Shown here piece after piece: positions 8,727 through 17,288 of a DNA stretch of 64,000 nt; within the stretch, counting starts at the first letter, position 1; every line of letters starts with the position of its first letter. Both the position numbers and the translations under genes were made by a program. The stretch spans positions 744,001 through 808,000 of the forward strand of contig NZ_CP013926.1 in the NCBI RefSeq assembly GCF_001562115.1, written 5' to 3'. The notes below the pieces were generated by a model. That model ran no database searches. It was not told the origin of the DNA and saw only the letters and a program-made list of their open reading frames with translations. Origin of the DNA: Alteromonas stellipolaris. GTDB lineage: Bacteria > Pseudomonadota > Gammaproteobacteria > Enterobacterales > Alteromonadaceae.

Positions 8727-10202
8727 ATGAAATTCAAAGGATTAAAAAAAGTCGCGCTCTGCCTAGTCGGTGCAGGTTTAGTGAGTTCGCTTCAGTTGGA
8801 AGCCGCGCAAGCGCCAAAGCAGGAATACAAACCTGATGGTTATGACATTGTCACCATAGAAACCCCCAAAGATGAACGCTTCCATGTCACGGGAATAGAC
8901 AGTGATAGTGATGGGGTTATCTGGGTCGCTACCCGCTTTGGGGATGTGTGGTATTACAAAAACGATACTTGGTTTAAATTTGCGCAGGGCTTACACGAGC
9001 CGACTGGATTACTAATAGACACTGACGGAAGCCTTCTAGTTTCTCAAAAGCCAGAACTCACTCGCATTGTAGATAGTGATAAAGATGGTGTTGCCGATAT
9101 CTATCAGCCTGTCGCTAACGATTGGACATTCAATGATAACTATCATGAATTCGTCTTCGGTCCGGTTAAAGATGAACAAGGAAACCTATACGGTACGCTG
9201 AACTTGAGCCACAATAATCCTGATGCCTTTACAATGGGTGCGATGGGCTCTCCAGGGGGATATCGTGGATTTGCTTTTCAAGTGGATACCAAGGGAGTCT
9301 TTACACCCTACGCTTGGGGGTTGCGCTCTCCGGCTGGACTTGGTACCTCGCCGCAAGGGGAAATCTTCTTCACCGATAATCAAGGTGATTGGGTCCCGAC
9401 ATCTAAAATGCACTTGTTAGAACAAGGTAAGTTCTACGGTCATCCTGTGTCGCTAGTTGATGTAGAAGGTTACACGCGAGAGTCTATCAAGGAAATGTCT
9501 GTAGAGACATTTGCACAAATGAGTGAGAAGCCTGTGGTGTGGATCCCTCATGTGGAAGTGGCTAACTCGCCAGGGAATCCAGAATGGGATACCACCGAAG
9601 GTAAGTTTGGTCCATTTAAGGGCCAAATTTTCATTGGTGATCAAACTCAGTCCAACCTATTTCGCGTATTGCTCGAGAAGGTCAACGGTCAGTATCAAGG
9701 CGCAGTCATCAACTTTATGAATAAATTTCAAAGCGGTAACATTCGCACTGAGTTTGATGTAAATGGCCAGCTATGGGTTGGACAGACTGCTCGCGGGTGG
9801 GGGGCGCAAGGTGGCAAACCATTTGGGCTACAAAAAGTAGTATGGGATGGCACTATGCCCTTCGAATTGCATTCTATTACGCTGACTGAAACAGGGTTTA
9901 GAATGTCGTTTACCGATACCTTATCTTCTGAGACTGTTGTTAAAGAAAGCCTTAAAGCCCAATCATGGCAATATCATTACTCTAGTAGCTATGGCTCGCC
10001 TAAGGTGGACTTGTCTACGTTGCCGATTACTAATGTTGTTTTGTTAGATGATGGAAAAACCATCGACGTAACACTGCCATTAACTTCGGGCAAGGTGGTA
10101 CAAATTGATTTCACAGGTCTGAAAGATGTTAACGGGCGTTCAGTAAGTGTTGACAAGGTTTACTATACGCTCAACCAGTTGCTCGCGAGTAAGCAGCAAT
10201 GA
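8727..10202 (+). CDS. Secreted sugar-dehydrogenase-like beta-propeller protein
   Basis: A 491-residue exported protein (signal peptide ending near LEAAQA). Residues about 45-360 show repeated propeller-like blades (GVIWVATRFGDVWYY, PTGLLIDTDGSLLVS, GLRSPAGLGTSPQGEIFFTDNQG) as in the glucose/sorbosone dehydrogenase and planctomycete membrane-bound dehydrogenase-like families. A DSDKDGVAD stretch looks like a calcium loop. The last ~110 residues form a separate beta domain. It overlaps the next gene by 4 bases (ATGA). It probably oxidises a sugar or uronate in the periplasm and passes electrons to the cytochrome upstream. The cofactor (PQQ or none) cannot be judged by eye. Confidence 0.72.
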   Translation: MKFKGLKKVALCLVGAGLVSSLQLEAAQAPKQEYKPDGYDIVTIETPKDERFHVTGIDSDSDGVIWVATRFGDVWYYKNDTWFKFAQGLHEPTGLLIDTDGSLLVSQKPELTRIVDSDKDGVADIYQPVANDWTFNDNYHEFVFGPVKDEQGNLYGTLNLSHNNPDAFTMGAMGSPGGYRGFAFQVDTKGVFTPYAWGLRSPAGLGTSPQGEIFFTDNQGDWVPTSKMHLLEQGKFYGHPVSLVDVEGYTRESIKEMSVETFAQMSEKPVVWIPHVEVANSPGNPEWDTTEGKFGPFKGQIFIGDQTQSNLFRVLLEKVNGQYQGAVINFMNKFQSGNIRTEFDVNGQLWVGQTARGWGAQGGKPFGLQKVVWDGTMPFELHSITLTETGFRMSFTDTLSSETVVKESLKAQSWQYHYSSSYGSPKVDLSTLPITNVVLLDDGKTIDVTLPLTSGKVVQIDFTGLKDVNGRSVSVDKVYYTLNQLLASKQQ

Positions 10203-11134
10203 CGCTCAGTGAACGTCGCATTCGGACATGCATATTGTTTGCTATCACCTGCCTGCTCATGGCGTGTGTTTCACAATATATAGCGCCTGAGCCTAAAAAA
10301 GTGTTGATCGTAGATGGTCAAAACAACCATCCTATCTGGCCAAAATCAACGGCAATGATGAAAGCTTTTTTGGAAGGAAATGGACAGTTCGTCGTTGATG
10401 TTTATCGAACGCAATATACTTGGCGGGGAGATAAGTGGCTTGAGCAGTATCCGGCCAATGACGGCCGTGAGCATCAATCAATGTCCCAAGCTAAAACAGA
10501 CCCCTCGTTTTCCCCCGACTTTGCGCAGTACGATGTGGTTATCTCTAATTTTGGTTGGAAGGCCGCGCCATGGCCACCTGCAACCCAGCGCAAATTTGAG
10601 CAGTACATGCAAAACGGAGGCGGTTTCGTGTCGGTGCATGCTGCCAATAATGCATTTCCCAATTGGCTTGAATACAACAAAATGATTGGCCTAGGTGGTT
10701 GGGGAGGGCGAAACCAAAAAGATGGGCCTTATATTTATTACAACGACGATGGTGAATTGCAGCGCGATATGTCAGCAGGACAGGGCGGCGGACATGGTTA
10801 TATACACGAGTTTACTATACAGGTAAGGCATGCAACTCATCCCATAATGCAGGGGCTGCCTAGCAATTGGCTGCATAGCAAAGATGAATTATATAATCGC
10901 CTGCGGGGACCTGCAGAAAACTTAACAGTGCTAGCTTCGGCGTACGACAACAAAAAATATAACGGATACGGGCGGCACGAACCTATGATTATGACCATTG
11001 ACTATCATCAAGGAAGAGTGTTTCACACAACGTTGGGTCATGGTGAAGCGGTCTATTCTGATCCTACTTTTATGTCGATATTGGCTAAAGGGGTTACCTG
11101 GGCAGCGGGCACTAATCATGAGGGGCTGCGATAA
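10199..11134 (+). CDS. ThuA-like domain lipoprotein
   Basis: A 311-residue protein with a lipoprotein signal (CLLMAC) and a ThuA-like fold over about residues 33-300: KKVLIVDGQNNHPIWPKS, YDVVISNFGW, GGGFVSVHAANNAFP, and the late HTTLGHGEAVYSDP. ThuA-type proteins are glutamine-amidotransferase-like and are linked to oxidised disaccharide use (trehalose utilisation in rhizobia). Translation is coupled to the propeller gene by ATGA. In this operon it probably acts on the oxidised sugar. The catalytic role is not established for this subgroup. Confidence 0.78.
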   Translation: MTLSERRIRTCILFAITCLLMACVSQYIAPEPKKVLIVDGQNNHPIWPKSTAMMKAFLEGNGQFVVDVYRTQYTWRGDKWLEQYPANDGREHQSMSQAKTDPSFSPDFAQYDVVISNFGWKAAPWPPATQRKFEQYMQNGGGFVSVHAANNAFPNWLEYNKMIGLGGWGGRNQKDGPYIYYNDDGELQRDMSAGQGGGHGYIHEFTIQVRHATHPIMQGLPSNWLHSKDELYNRLRGPAENLTVLASAYDNKKYNGYGRHEPMIMTIDYHQGRVFHTTLGHGEAVYSDPTFMSILAKGVTWAAGTNHEGLR

Positions 11135-11192
11135 AAAACGAAGTTATTATTGTGCTATGGTTGGTTGCTACAAGCTTAATGAACACCGGTTG

Positions 11193-11221
11193 ATAGCGAC
11201 AGGTTTTTAACCTGTCGCTAT
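11193..11221. terminator. Bidirectional hairpin between convergent genes
   Basis: A perfect 13-base stem (ATAGCGACAGGTT / AACCTGTCGCTAT) with a TTT loop lies between the stops of the rightward ThuA-like gene and the leftward cohesin-like gene. There is no long U tract, but the position suits a shared terminator. Confidence 0.65.
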
Positions 11222-11236
11222 ACGATAAATGACTTA

Positions 11237-11776
11237 TCAGCGGTTAAATCGGCGTACGCCAATAAATGTGATAGCAACCATCAATATAATACTCAAGGTG
11301 TTGGGTGCAATTACGTTTACCGCATTAACAGTTGCCGACGCTTGCCCGCTATCTATTGCAACATCTAACTCCCCAACGACAAATTCAGCAGCAATGATAT
11401 TTTCCATGTTGAAGTTGCTTTGCCCTGCATCGAGAGCATTTACGCTGAATCTAACAATTGTGAAATCGCCACCGGAAAACGCGACAAAGTCTAAATAAGC
11501 CACCGCGACACCAAACGCCTGAGGTGTCACATTGAATATAAACGGTAGTGAATCGTATAAGTCCCCGCCTATGGAAAGTGCATCAAGCTCAAATAAATCA
11601 GTATCAAACGCAATATCTAAGCTCAAAGTGTCGAAGTTTGTAAATCCTGTGCCTATTACCGAAACCTCTACGGTATCGCCAACAATAACGTTGCTAGTAT
11701 CAAGCTCAATACTAATGAGTCCAGCTTGAGCTTGAAAGCCAATTAATAGCGTAATAAAAGTAAACAGTTTTTTCAT
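11237..11776 (-). CDS. Cohesin-like domain protein with PEP-CTERM-like C-terminus
   Basis: A 179-residue protein. A signal peptide (1 to about 18, ending QAQAG) is followed by one cohesin-type beta domain (about 20-150): an opening strand pattern VIVGDTVEVSVIG, then FDTLSLDIAFDTDLFEL, a classic cohesin signature. The tail (IAPNTLSIILMVAITFIG then RRFNR) is a short Pro-containing motif, a hydrophobic segment and basic residues, like a PEP-CTERM sorting signal although the motif is APN rather than PEP. It lies 34 bases downstream of the GH86 gene, which ends in a dockerin-like domain, so it is probably the anchor for that enzyme. The cohesin call is from pattern only. Confidence 0.72.
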   Translation of the reverse strand: MKKLFTFITLLIGFQAQAGLISIELDTSNVIVGDTVEVSVIGTGFTNFDTLSLDIAFDTDLFELDALSIGGDLYDSLPFIFNVTPQAFGVAVAYLDFVAFSGGDFTIVRFSVNALDAGQSNFNMENIIAAEFVVGELDVAIDSGQASATVNAVNVIAPNTLSIILMVAITFIGVRRFNR

Positions 11777-11810
11777 TCAATTGTGTTCCTGTAAGTGGTT
11801 ATTTAGCGAC

Positions 11811-14800
11811 TTATTCCGTTTCTTCTTTTACGCATCGAGCACGGGTACATAAGGCCATCATGGCGCGAGCGTCTAGAATATTAACGAGGCCATCATTGTT
11901 GATGTCGAAATTGGGAGGGACATCCTGACGGGCTTGTATTGCGGCCAGAAGTCCGCTGATATCAGCACTGTCTACATCGGCGTCACCATCCCAGTCACCG
12001 AATAACGCTGCAGGTGCGACCACATTTAACGGTGCAATGCCTTGAATTTTATAGGTGCTGCCGTCGGTTGAGATAAATTGCGCAAACAGGAAGTAAAAAT
12101 GCCCCTCAGGTAACGCTTGGGTTGGGGGAATACCACTAAGTGGCAACGACACCTGTGCAGTACCGCTCTGTTTACCAATAGCATTAGGATCGGATACCAC
12201 GATGTCGTTAAACGAACGTGACCAAGTTTGATCCATTTCCCTTAGGAAAAATTTTACGCCACCAAGCTCGTCGGTTACGGTTTGTCCCTCGCCGGCTTCA
12301 AAAAACGCAGTGACATCAAGAGTGCCATTGTTGCTATATGTGCTAGAAAGGTACTTACTCTCATCATCTAAGGCCAGACTAGGTTTAACCGTATCTTCAC
12401 TTGGCACGATAGTAATAGGGTAAGCTGCCACGCTTTCGGTGTCACCAGAGGATGAGCGCACGCGCACAAACAAAAAGTAAAATTCACCGTTGGTTAAGTC
12501 CTCGCTGGGCGTAAGTCCTGACAGAGGAATGTAAACTGTAGAAGTGCCTTTCTGTGTTCCAATAGCGGTACTGTCCGTCACTTTGATATCACTAATGACT
12601 GTCCAGTTGCTCGCCATGTGCCGCAACAGGTAATTAATACCGCCTAAATCAGCCGTTACCTCAAAGCCCGTGCCAGCGTCATATTCAGTAGTGACTTGCA
12701 TATTTTTATCTAAATGGAATTCAAGCGTTTCATATTTTTGAACATCATCAAAACTTATCGATGTTTGCGTGGGCTCTTCAACGGTTATCTTGGTGGTTGC
12801 CGTAAAATTTCCATCACGTGATGTGGCAGTGATAGTCACATCACCAACGTTCAGGGCTGTTACCATGCCATTGCTATCGACCATAGCGACTGATTCATCG
12901 CTAGACGCTAAATTGAAACTTTGATCACTAGCAAAAAAGGGCGTGACGGATGCGGATAGTTTTAATGTAGCTCCGATGGCGAGCGTAGCGTTGTCAGGGC
13001 TAATATACATGCCGGTAACTGCGCCGCCATCCGGTCTGATCTCTTGGTCAAAACCAAACACTTTCATATTAACGCTGGCAATGTGGCCTCCCGTATCGGG
13101 GAAGGTAATATCGATTTGGTTATCGTTTTTAAGTAATGAATAGGGAACCGGAATTTCAAGTAACCCAAAAAAGCGGTCTCTTCCTAATTGTTCGTCTCCG
13201 CTAATACGTGCATTCGAAGTGAGTAACTGACCATTGAATCTCACTTCTGGTGAAAGTGATTGACCATGGTCTCTGCCGAGCGCTATGCGCAGAATTGATT
13301 CACCTAGGGAGGTGGTTTGAACCCCTTTTATTTCAAATTGATTAACTTGATTGGCGTCTATTTCTTTTAAGTACTCTGTTGCAAAGTACTTGTTTTCAGT
13401 GGATAGGCCATTGATGTTCAAATCGGCGTCGTAACTATATTCGACCACTATCGTTGCTTCTGGCGCTAGCTCGAAGTGATCGAGGCCCAACGGAGCATTA
13501 ATAATATCTAACTGCGGCGCATTATTGGCTAGATATAAATGTTTAACTTTTATGTTTTGAACCTTGGCACCTGAAGTACCATGTTGATGAAGTAATATGG
13601 TTTCGTTGTCTTCAGTCAGGTTACTGAAAATAACGTACAACTTTTCCTTGCTGACATAGCTGTCTATCAATATATCTTCGTTGGTAGTAAACGAATCTAC
13701 ACGTGTCCCTTGCACGTCAGACCAAAGCTCATAGAACTTCACCATTTCAGTGAACACCCAGTGCTCACCTTGTTCTCCTTCGCCCTCTTTAGCTTGACGA
13801 AGTAAGCGCCAGTTATAAGGAAAACCGTTTCTAGTTCCCCATAATGCTTTTACGGTGACAAAAGGAATTGCTTTGCTGATAGCATCTGGACGATCCATAA
13901 ATTGCATCATCATGGGGCTGGCGGTTTTAAGAAACCACCAGTCTCTCAGCGGTGTCCAGGGGGCATTCTCTAGGGGGCGATTACGGCCGCCGTATTCTGA
14001 AATGACATGTTCTTTGGTTTTACCCAGAGTGAGCAGAGAATAATGATCCATCATATCTAATGTGGCTTCAATACGACTACCCTTGAACCGGTTGTCATCT
14101 TCTAAGTCATAAAAGTGGGTTGAATAAAAATCCATGCTTTCGCCAGCGGTATCAATGAATAACTTCATTCTTTCCCCCCACCGTGCAAAGTTACGTTCTT
14201 CGTAAATTGGGAATGCAACCGTATAGCCACCAATTTTTATGTCTTGATTGTGCTGGCGAAAGGCATTGGCAACATCTTTGTGAAAATTAAAAATATCAAT
14301 GGGAGGAATGGGCGCCTCTAAGCCCATTTCATGTGGCGCATCGGTAAGTTGATATAAAGGTTCATTTAATACCTCAAAATACGTTGGCTTCACTCGTCCT
14401 TGGGTAGAGGGTTCGCCCTCGGTACGAAAAAAAGCATTCATATATTGACCCATGAAGTCACCCACTGCATCTGCGCCATTTGCTTGCCAGCTTTGACCTC
14501 CACAGCAAGGATTTACCGTTGCAAACCAGTGCGGGCGAGGTTGCCCTCCCACCATAACGTCACCGCGGCCATCATATTTGTGAACGCTCGCGTCGTTAAT
14601 TCCATACGTGGTTTCACGAGCGAATCTACCGCGATTGACTAAGTGTGTTGGGTCGACATAACCAGGGTTGAGCGGATCTTCAGCAGACTGATTAAAGTTC
14701 CAGCCAGCACTGCCGTTTTCTCGGCCAAAATAGACGTCTAAGTCTTCCATCAAATACTTAAGCTTGTCTGCTTCTCCGTCCCAATCACTTTCTGAAACCG

Positions 14801-14960
14801 TGGAATGCAACGTAATATATTTGTGTCTATCAAAGCTGTCTTTACCTCCGACGGAATGCTTAATATTTGCATTCACCACGGCCTCTGTTTTAGCGATTAA
14901 CTCCGGCGATGATAAAGCCAGTCCTACTCCAAGTAAGGCGGAGAATAATTTGTAATTCAT
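11811..14960 (-). CDS. GH86 beta-agarase/beta-porphyranase with Ig-like domain, two repeats and a dockerin-like domain
   Basis: A secreted 1049-residue endo-hydrolase. A signal peptide (to about 24) precedes a GH86-type catalytic barrel (KHSVGGKDSFDRHKY). Likely acid/base is Glu200 (EVLNEP) and nucleophile Glu322 (VISEYGGRNRP). Beta domains follow to about 640, a BIG2 Ig-like domain at about 647-727, two homologous ~105-residue repeats at about 733-837 and 858-967 (both with a LGG...FLLR/FFLR core and a YFLFV/YFLFA strand), and a dockerin-like domain at 988-1049 with two calcium loops (DWDGDADVDSAD, DINNDGLVNILD) and a closing CTRARC. GH86 enzymes cut agarose or porphyran internally. The surrounding sulfatases favour a sulfated galactan such as porphyran. 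The cohesin-like gene is immediately downstream. Confidence 0.86.
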   Translation of the reverse strand: MNYKLFSALLGVGLALSSPELIAKTEAVVNANIKHSVGGKDSFDRHKYITLHSTVSESDWDGEADKLKYLMEDLDVYFGRENGSAGWNFNQSAEDPLNPGYVDPTHLVNRGRFARETTYGINDASVHKYDGRGDVMVGGQPRPHWFATVNPCCGGQSWQANGADAVGDFMGQYMNAFFRTEGEPSTQGRVKPTYFEVLNEPLYQLTDAPHEMGLEAPIPPIDIFNFHKDVANAFRQHNQDIKIGGYTVAFPIYEERNFARWGERMKLFIDTAGESMDFYSTHFYDLEDDNRFKGSRIEATLDMMDHYSLLTLGKTKEHVISEYGGRNRPLENAPWTPLRDWWFLKTASPMMMQFMDRPDAISKAIPFVTVKALWGTRNGFPYNWRLLRQAKEGEGEQGEHWVFTEMVKFYELWSDVQGTRVDSFTTNEDILIDSYVSKEKLYVIFSNLTEDNETILLHQHGTSGAKVQNIKVKHLYLANNAPQLDIINAPLGLDHFELAPEATIVVEYSYDADLNINGLSTENKYFATEYLKEIDANQVNQFEIKGVQTTSLGESILRIALGRDHGQSLSPEVRFNGQLLTSNARISGDEQLGRDRFFGLLEIPVPYSLLKNDNQIDITFPDTGGHIASVNMKVFGFDQEIRPDGGAVTGMYISPDNATLAIGATLKLSASVTPFFASDQSFNLASSDESVAMVDSNGMVTALNVGDVTITATSRDGNFTATTKITVEEPTQTSISFDDVQKYETLEFHLDKNMQVTTEYDAGTGFEVTADLGGINYLLRHMASNWTVISDIKVTDSTAIGTQKGTSTVYIPLSGLTPSEDLTNGEFYFLFVRVRSSSGDTESVAAYPITIVPSEDTVKPSLALDDESKYLSSTYSNNGTLDVTAFFEAGEGQTVTDELGGVKFFLREMDQTWSRSFNDIVVSDPNAIGKQSGTAQVSLPLSGIPPTQALPEGHFYFLFAQFISTDGSTYKIQGIAPLNVVAPAALFGDWDGDADVDSADISGLLAAIQARQDVPPNFDINNDGLVNILDARAMMALCTRARCVKEETE

Positions 14961-14995
14961 TGTTCTAGGATCCTTAATATTGATGCGTTGCTGAG

Positions 14996-15005
14996 TTGTT
15001 AACTA
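14996..15005. promoter_or_regulatory. TTGTTAACTA, near-copy of locus palindrome
   Basis: One mismatch to TTGTTAACAA, 36 bases before the GH86 start (leftward gene). Confidence 0.35.
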
Positions 15006-15045
15006 AACGTAAATCCTATTGCATGATTGTTATTTATACAATCAA

Positions 15046-15055
15046 TTGTTAACAG
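15046..15055. promoter_or_regulatory. TTGTTAACAG, near-copy of locus palindrome
   Basis: One mismatch to TTGTTAACAA, 50 bases from the copy at 14996 (about five helical turns) and upstream of the leftward GH86 gene. Confidence 0.38.
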
Positions 15056-15210
15056 TTTACTATTGTTTTTAATGGTGCTGTCCTTCTTTGCTGCCAAGGA
15101 AGGAATGGTATGTCATTGATAAATAATATTTTTAGTGGGGTTTTGGTGAGGGTTTTCTATAGGGGTTAATAGCAATGATGAAAATAAAGAGTTGATTTCA
15201 CTCTTGATAA

Positions 15211-15220
15211 TTGTTAACAA
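15211..15220. promoter_or_regulatory. TTGTTAACAA palindrome, putative operator
   Basis: A perfect copy followed by TGTGGTATC, 110 bases before the sulfatase start at 15330; it matches the arrangement at 5438. Confidence 0.48.
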
Positions 15221-15329
15221 TGTGGTATCTGGAGTTGTGCTGAATTCTAGTGATTGGTAGATGGTGAACCTTATTGCTATCTATCTAAAATGCTCATTTA
15301 CTTATTAAATTCTGAACAGGTTCCTAGCA

Positions 15330-17288
15330 ATGAAACGTACTTGTCTCCCTATTTTTTTCCTCGTGTTAGCCATGTTTGCTCTGATCTCGTGTGCTCATGA
15401 ATCACAGGATAAAGTATTGGAAATAGCGCCTGATACTCTAACTCAGGCCCAAGACCGCAAGCTCCCCATTCTAAACACCGCCAATACTGATAAAATTCAA
15501 CCCAATATTCTTTGGATAATTACCGATGACCATCGACCGGATTCGGTATCTGCATACAATAAAGCTATATATGGGCAAAGTGATAGCCCGCTAGGGTACA
15601 TTGAATCACCTAATGCTGACCAGTTAGCCGAAGAGGGAGTGCTCTTTACCCAGGCCTTCACTAACTCCCCTGTATGTGCGCCATCGCGAGCCGCATTACA
15701 TTCTGGCAGGTATCCATTTCGTACCGGGCGATTTGCTTTTGAACTGTCCCACCCAGGCCCGGATTTTTCTAAGCCTTTGCTATCTGAATACCTAAAAGGT
15801 GCTGGCTATTACACAGCAATGTTTGGAAAAGAAGACCATTACTTCATGCAATGGGGGCCTGGTCAATCGTTCAATAAACTCCCCTTATTTGATTTTAGGG
15901 TGCACTTCAAACATGACCTGCAAAATCATGGTATTGGTGATATTTACACCCGAGCGTCATATGGCGACGAACCTGGTAATTCAACCCCTATCGGCTATAG
16001 CGAATACGTGAACTACCCAGATGGCACTAGCAGAAGCTATTTAATTAAGAGTAAAGAGGGAGAGGTTAGTGAGCAGGATCTTCAATTGCGAAGCAAGACC
16101 GATGAAGAATTTGATATTTTACGAAGTTATACACGCAGCAATCCCAACCTCATCATCGGTGGCGTAAATCCCAACACGGCTACTGAAACCATTGATGCGA
16201 AGGTAGTTAGAGAGCTACGCAATCATTTAGAAAATGCCAAGCAAACCTACAGTACATTATCAGGTAAGCCGGCAGAAGGAGCCGATTCTGATAAGCCATT
16301 GTTCGTGAATTTGGGCTTCCATTTACCTCACACTCCTGTATTGCCGCCCAAGTCTGTAAGAGATAGGTTTAAAACAAAGGAATACAAGGTTCCAAAATTC
16401 GAATTATCTGAAGTAGAGAAGCTGCCTTTGCAACTTCAAAAAATGTATCACGCCACTAAAATTACAGGCATGACAGATGCTGAAGTTCAGCAGGCAATAC
16501 AGGACTATTATGCGTTTACTGCGCATGGCGATGAACTTATTGGCGAAGCGGTCGACGTTTTTAAAGCTTACAGCAAAAAACAAGGTCGTCCTTGGGTGGT
16601 GGTTTACACCGTGGGTGACCATGGGTGGCATTTAGGTGAGCAAGGCATTGAGGCGAAATTCGGCCCCTGGCAGCAAAGTGTAGCCAATGCTGCAATCATT
16701 ACTGCCTCTGATAAGTCTTTAGTTCCTCGTGGTTTGGTTAATCATGATTTGGTTGAATTTGTTGATTTTGCGCCGACCATACTAGATCTGGCAGGGGTCG
16801 ATATTAAGCAAGAAAGATTTAATCATTTAGATGGTTACAGCTTACTTGATGTGGCGGCTGGTGAGGCACCAAAGCGAGAGTATATCTTGGGTGAAACCAA
16901 TGTAGTGGTTGGCTCTCGTGCATACCTGCATTCAAAGCGGTTTCGTTTTTCTATGCGAACTCGACCTCCAGGCGCAGCGACTGGTGAGCGTATGCGTTGG
17001 GCGTTAGATGCAGATGCGAATGACGTCGACATGGCATTATACGATTTAGCTGTGGATCCGTTAGAGAGGCAAAATGTTGCTGATACAGAGGCCTATAGAC
17101 CTTTAGCGCTATGGCTAAGAAATAAACTAGGCAACATAGTGCTAGGCGATGGCAGAATTGAGGTGGACTGGTCACAAGAAAATAGTTATGTAGAAAGTAA
17201 TTTCGCTGAAGGTGCTGATGACAAACGGTTGGATATTCCTAAAGACTTAATTCCTTCAGTTCCTCAAAATGTGGCGACGAATAAATGA
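15330..17288 (+). CDS. Sulfatase, lipoprotein, first of a tandem pair
   Basis: A 652-residue sulfatase with a lipobox (ALISC, Cys21). The catalytic domain starts at NILWIITDDHRPDS. The formylglycine motif is canonical CAPSRAALHSGR, with the modified Cys at residue 116. Later motifs include GFHLPHTPVLPPKS and VGDHGWHLGEQG, typical of family S1 arylsulfatase-like enzymes. Maturation needs a formylglycine-generating enzyme or anSME, not found in this window. It overlaps the following sulfatase by 4 bases (ATGA) and is clearly paralogous to it. It probably desulfates galactan oligosaccharides at the cell envelope; the sulfate position attacked is unknown. Confidence 0.9.
   Translation: MKRTCLPIFFLVLAMFALISCAHESQDKVLEIAPDTLTQAQDRKLPILNTANTDKIQPNILWIITDDHRPDSVSAYNKAIYGQSDSPLGYIESPNADQLAEEGVLFTQAFTNSPVCAPSRAALHSGRYPFRTGRFAFELSHPGPDFSKPLLSEYLKGAGYYTAMFGKEDHYFMQWGPGQSFNKLPLFDFRVHFKHDLQNHGIGDIYTRASYGDEPGNSTPIGYSEYVNYPDGTSRSYLIKSKEGEVSEQDLQLRSKTDEEFDILRSYTRSNPNLIIGGVNPNTATETIDAKVVRELRNHLENAKQTYSTLSGKPAEGADSDKPLFVNLGFHLPHTPVLPPKSVRDRFKTKEYKVPKFELSEVEKLPLQLQKMYHATKITGMTDAEVQQAIQDYYAFTAHGDELIGEAVDVFKAYSKKQGRPWVVVYTVGDHGWHLGEQGIEAKFGPWQQSVANAAIITASDKSLVPRGLVNHDLVEFVDFAPTILDLAGVDIKQERFNHLDGYSLLDVAAGEAPKREYILGETNVVVGSRAYLHSKRFRFSMRTRPPGAATGERMRWALDADANDVDMALYDLAVDPLERQNVADTEAYRPLALWLRNKLGNIVLGDGRIEVDWSQENSYVESNFAEGADDKRLDIPKDLIPSVPQNVATNK

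Larger units (their letters stand above)
14961..15329. other. Divergent promoter region between GH86 and sulfatase genes
   Basis: 369 AT-rich bases hold the promoters of the leftward GH86-cohesin pair and the rightward sulfatase pair. Three copies of the locus palindrome or near-copies are present (14996, 15046 and 15211). No gene was seen. Confidence 0.6.
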
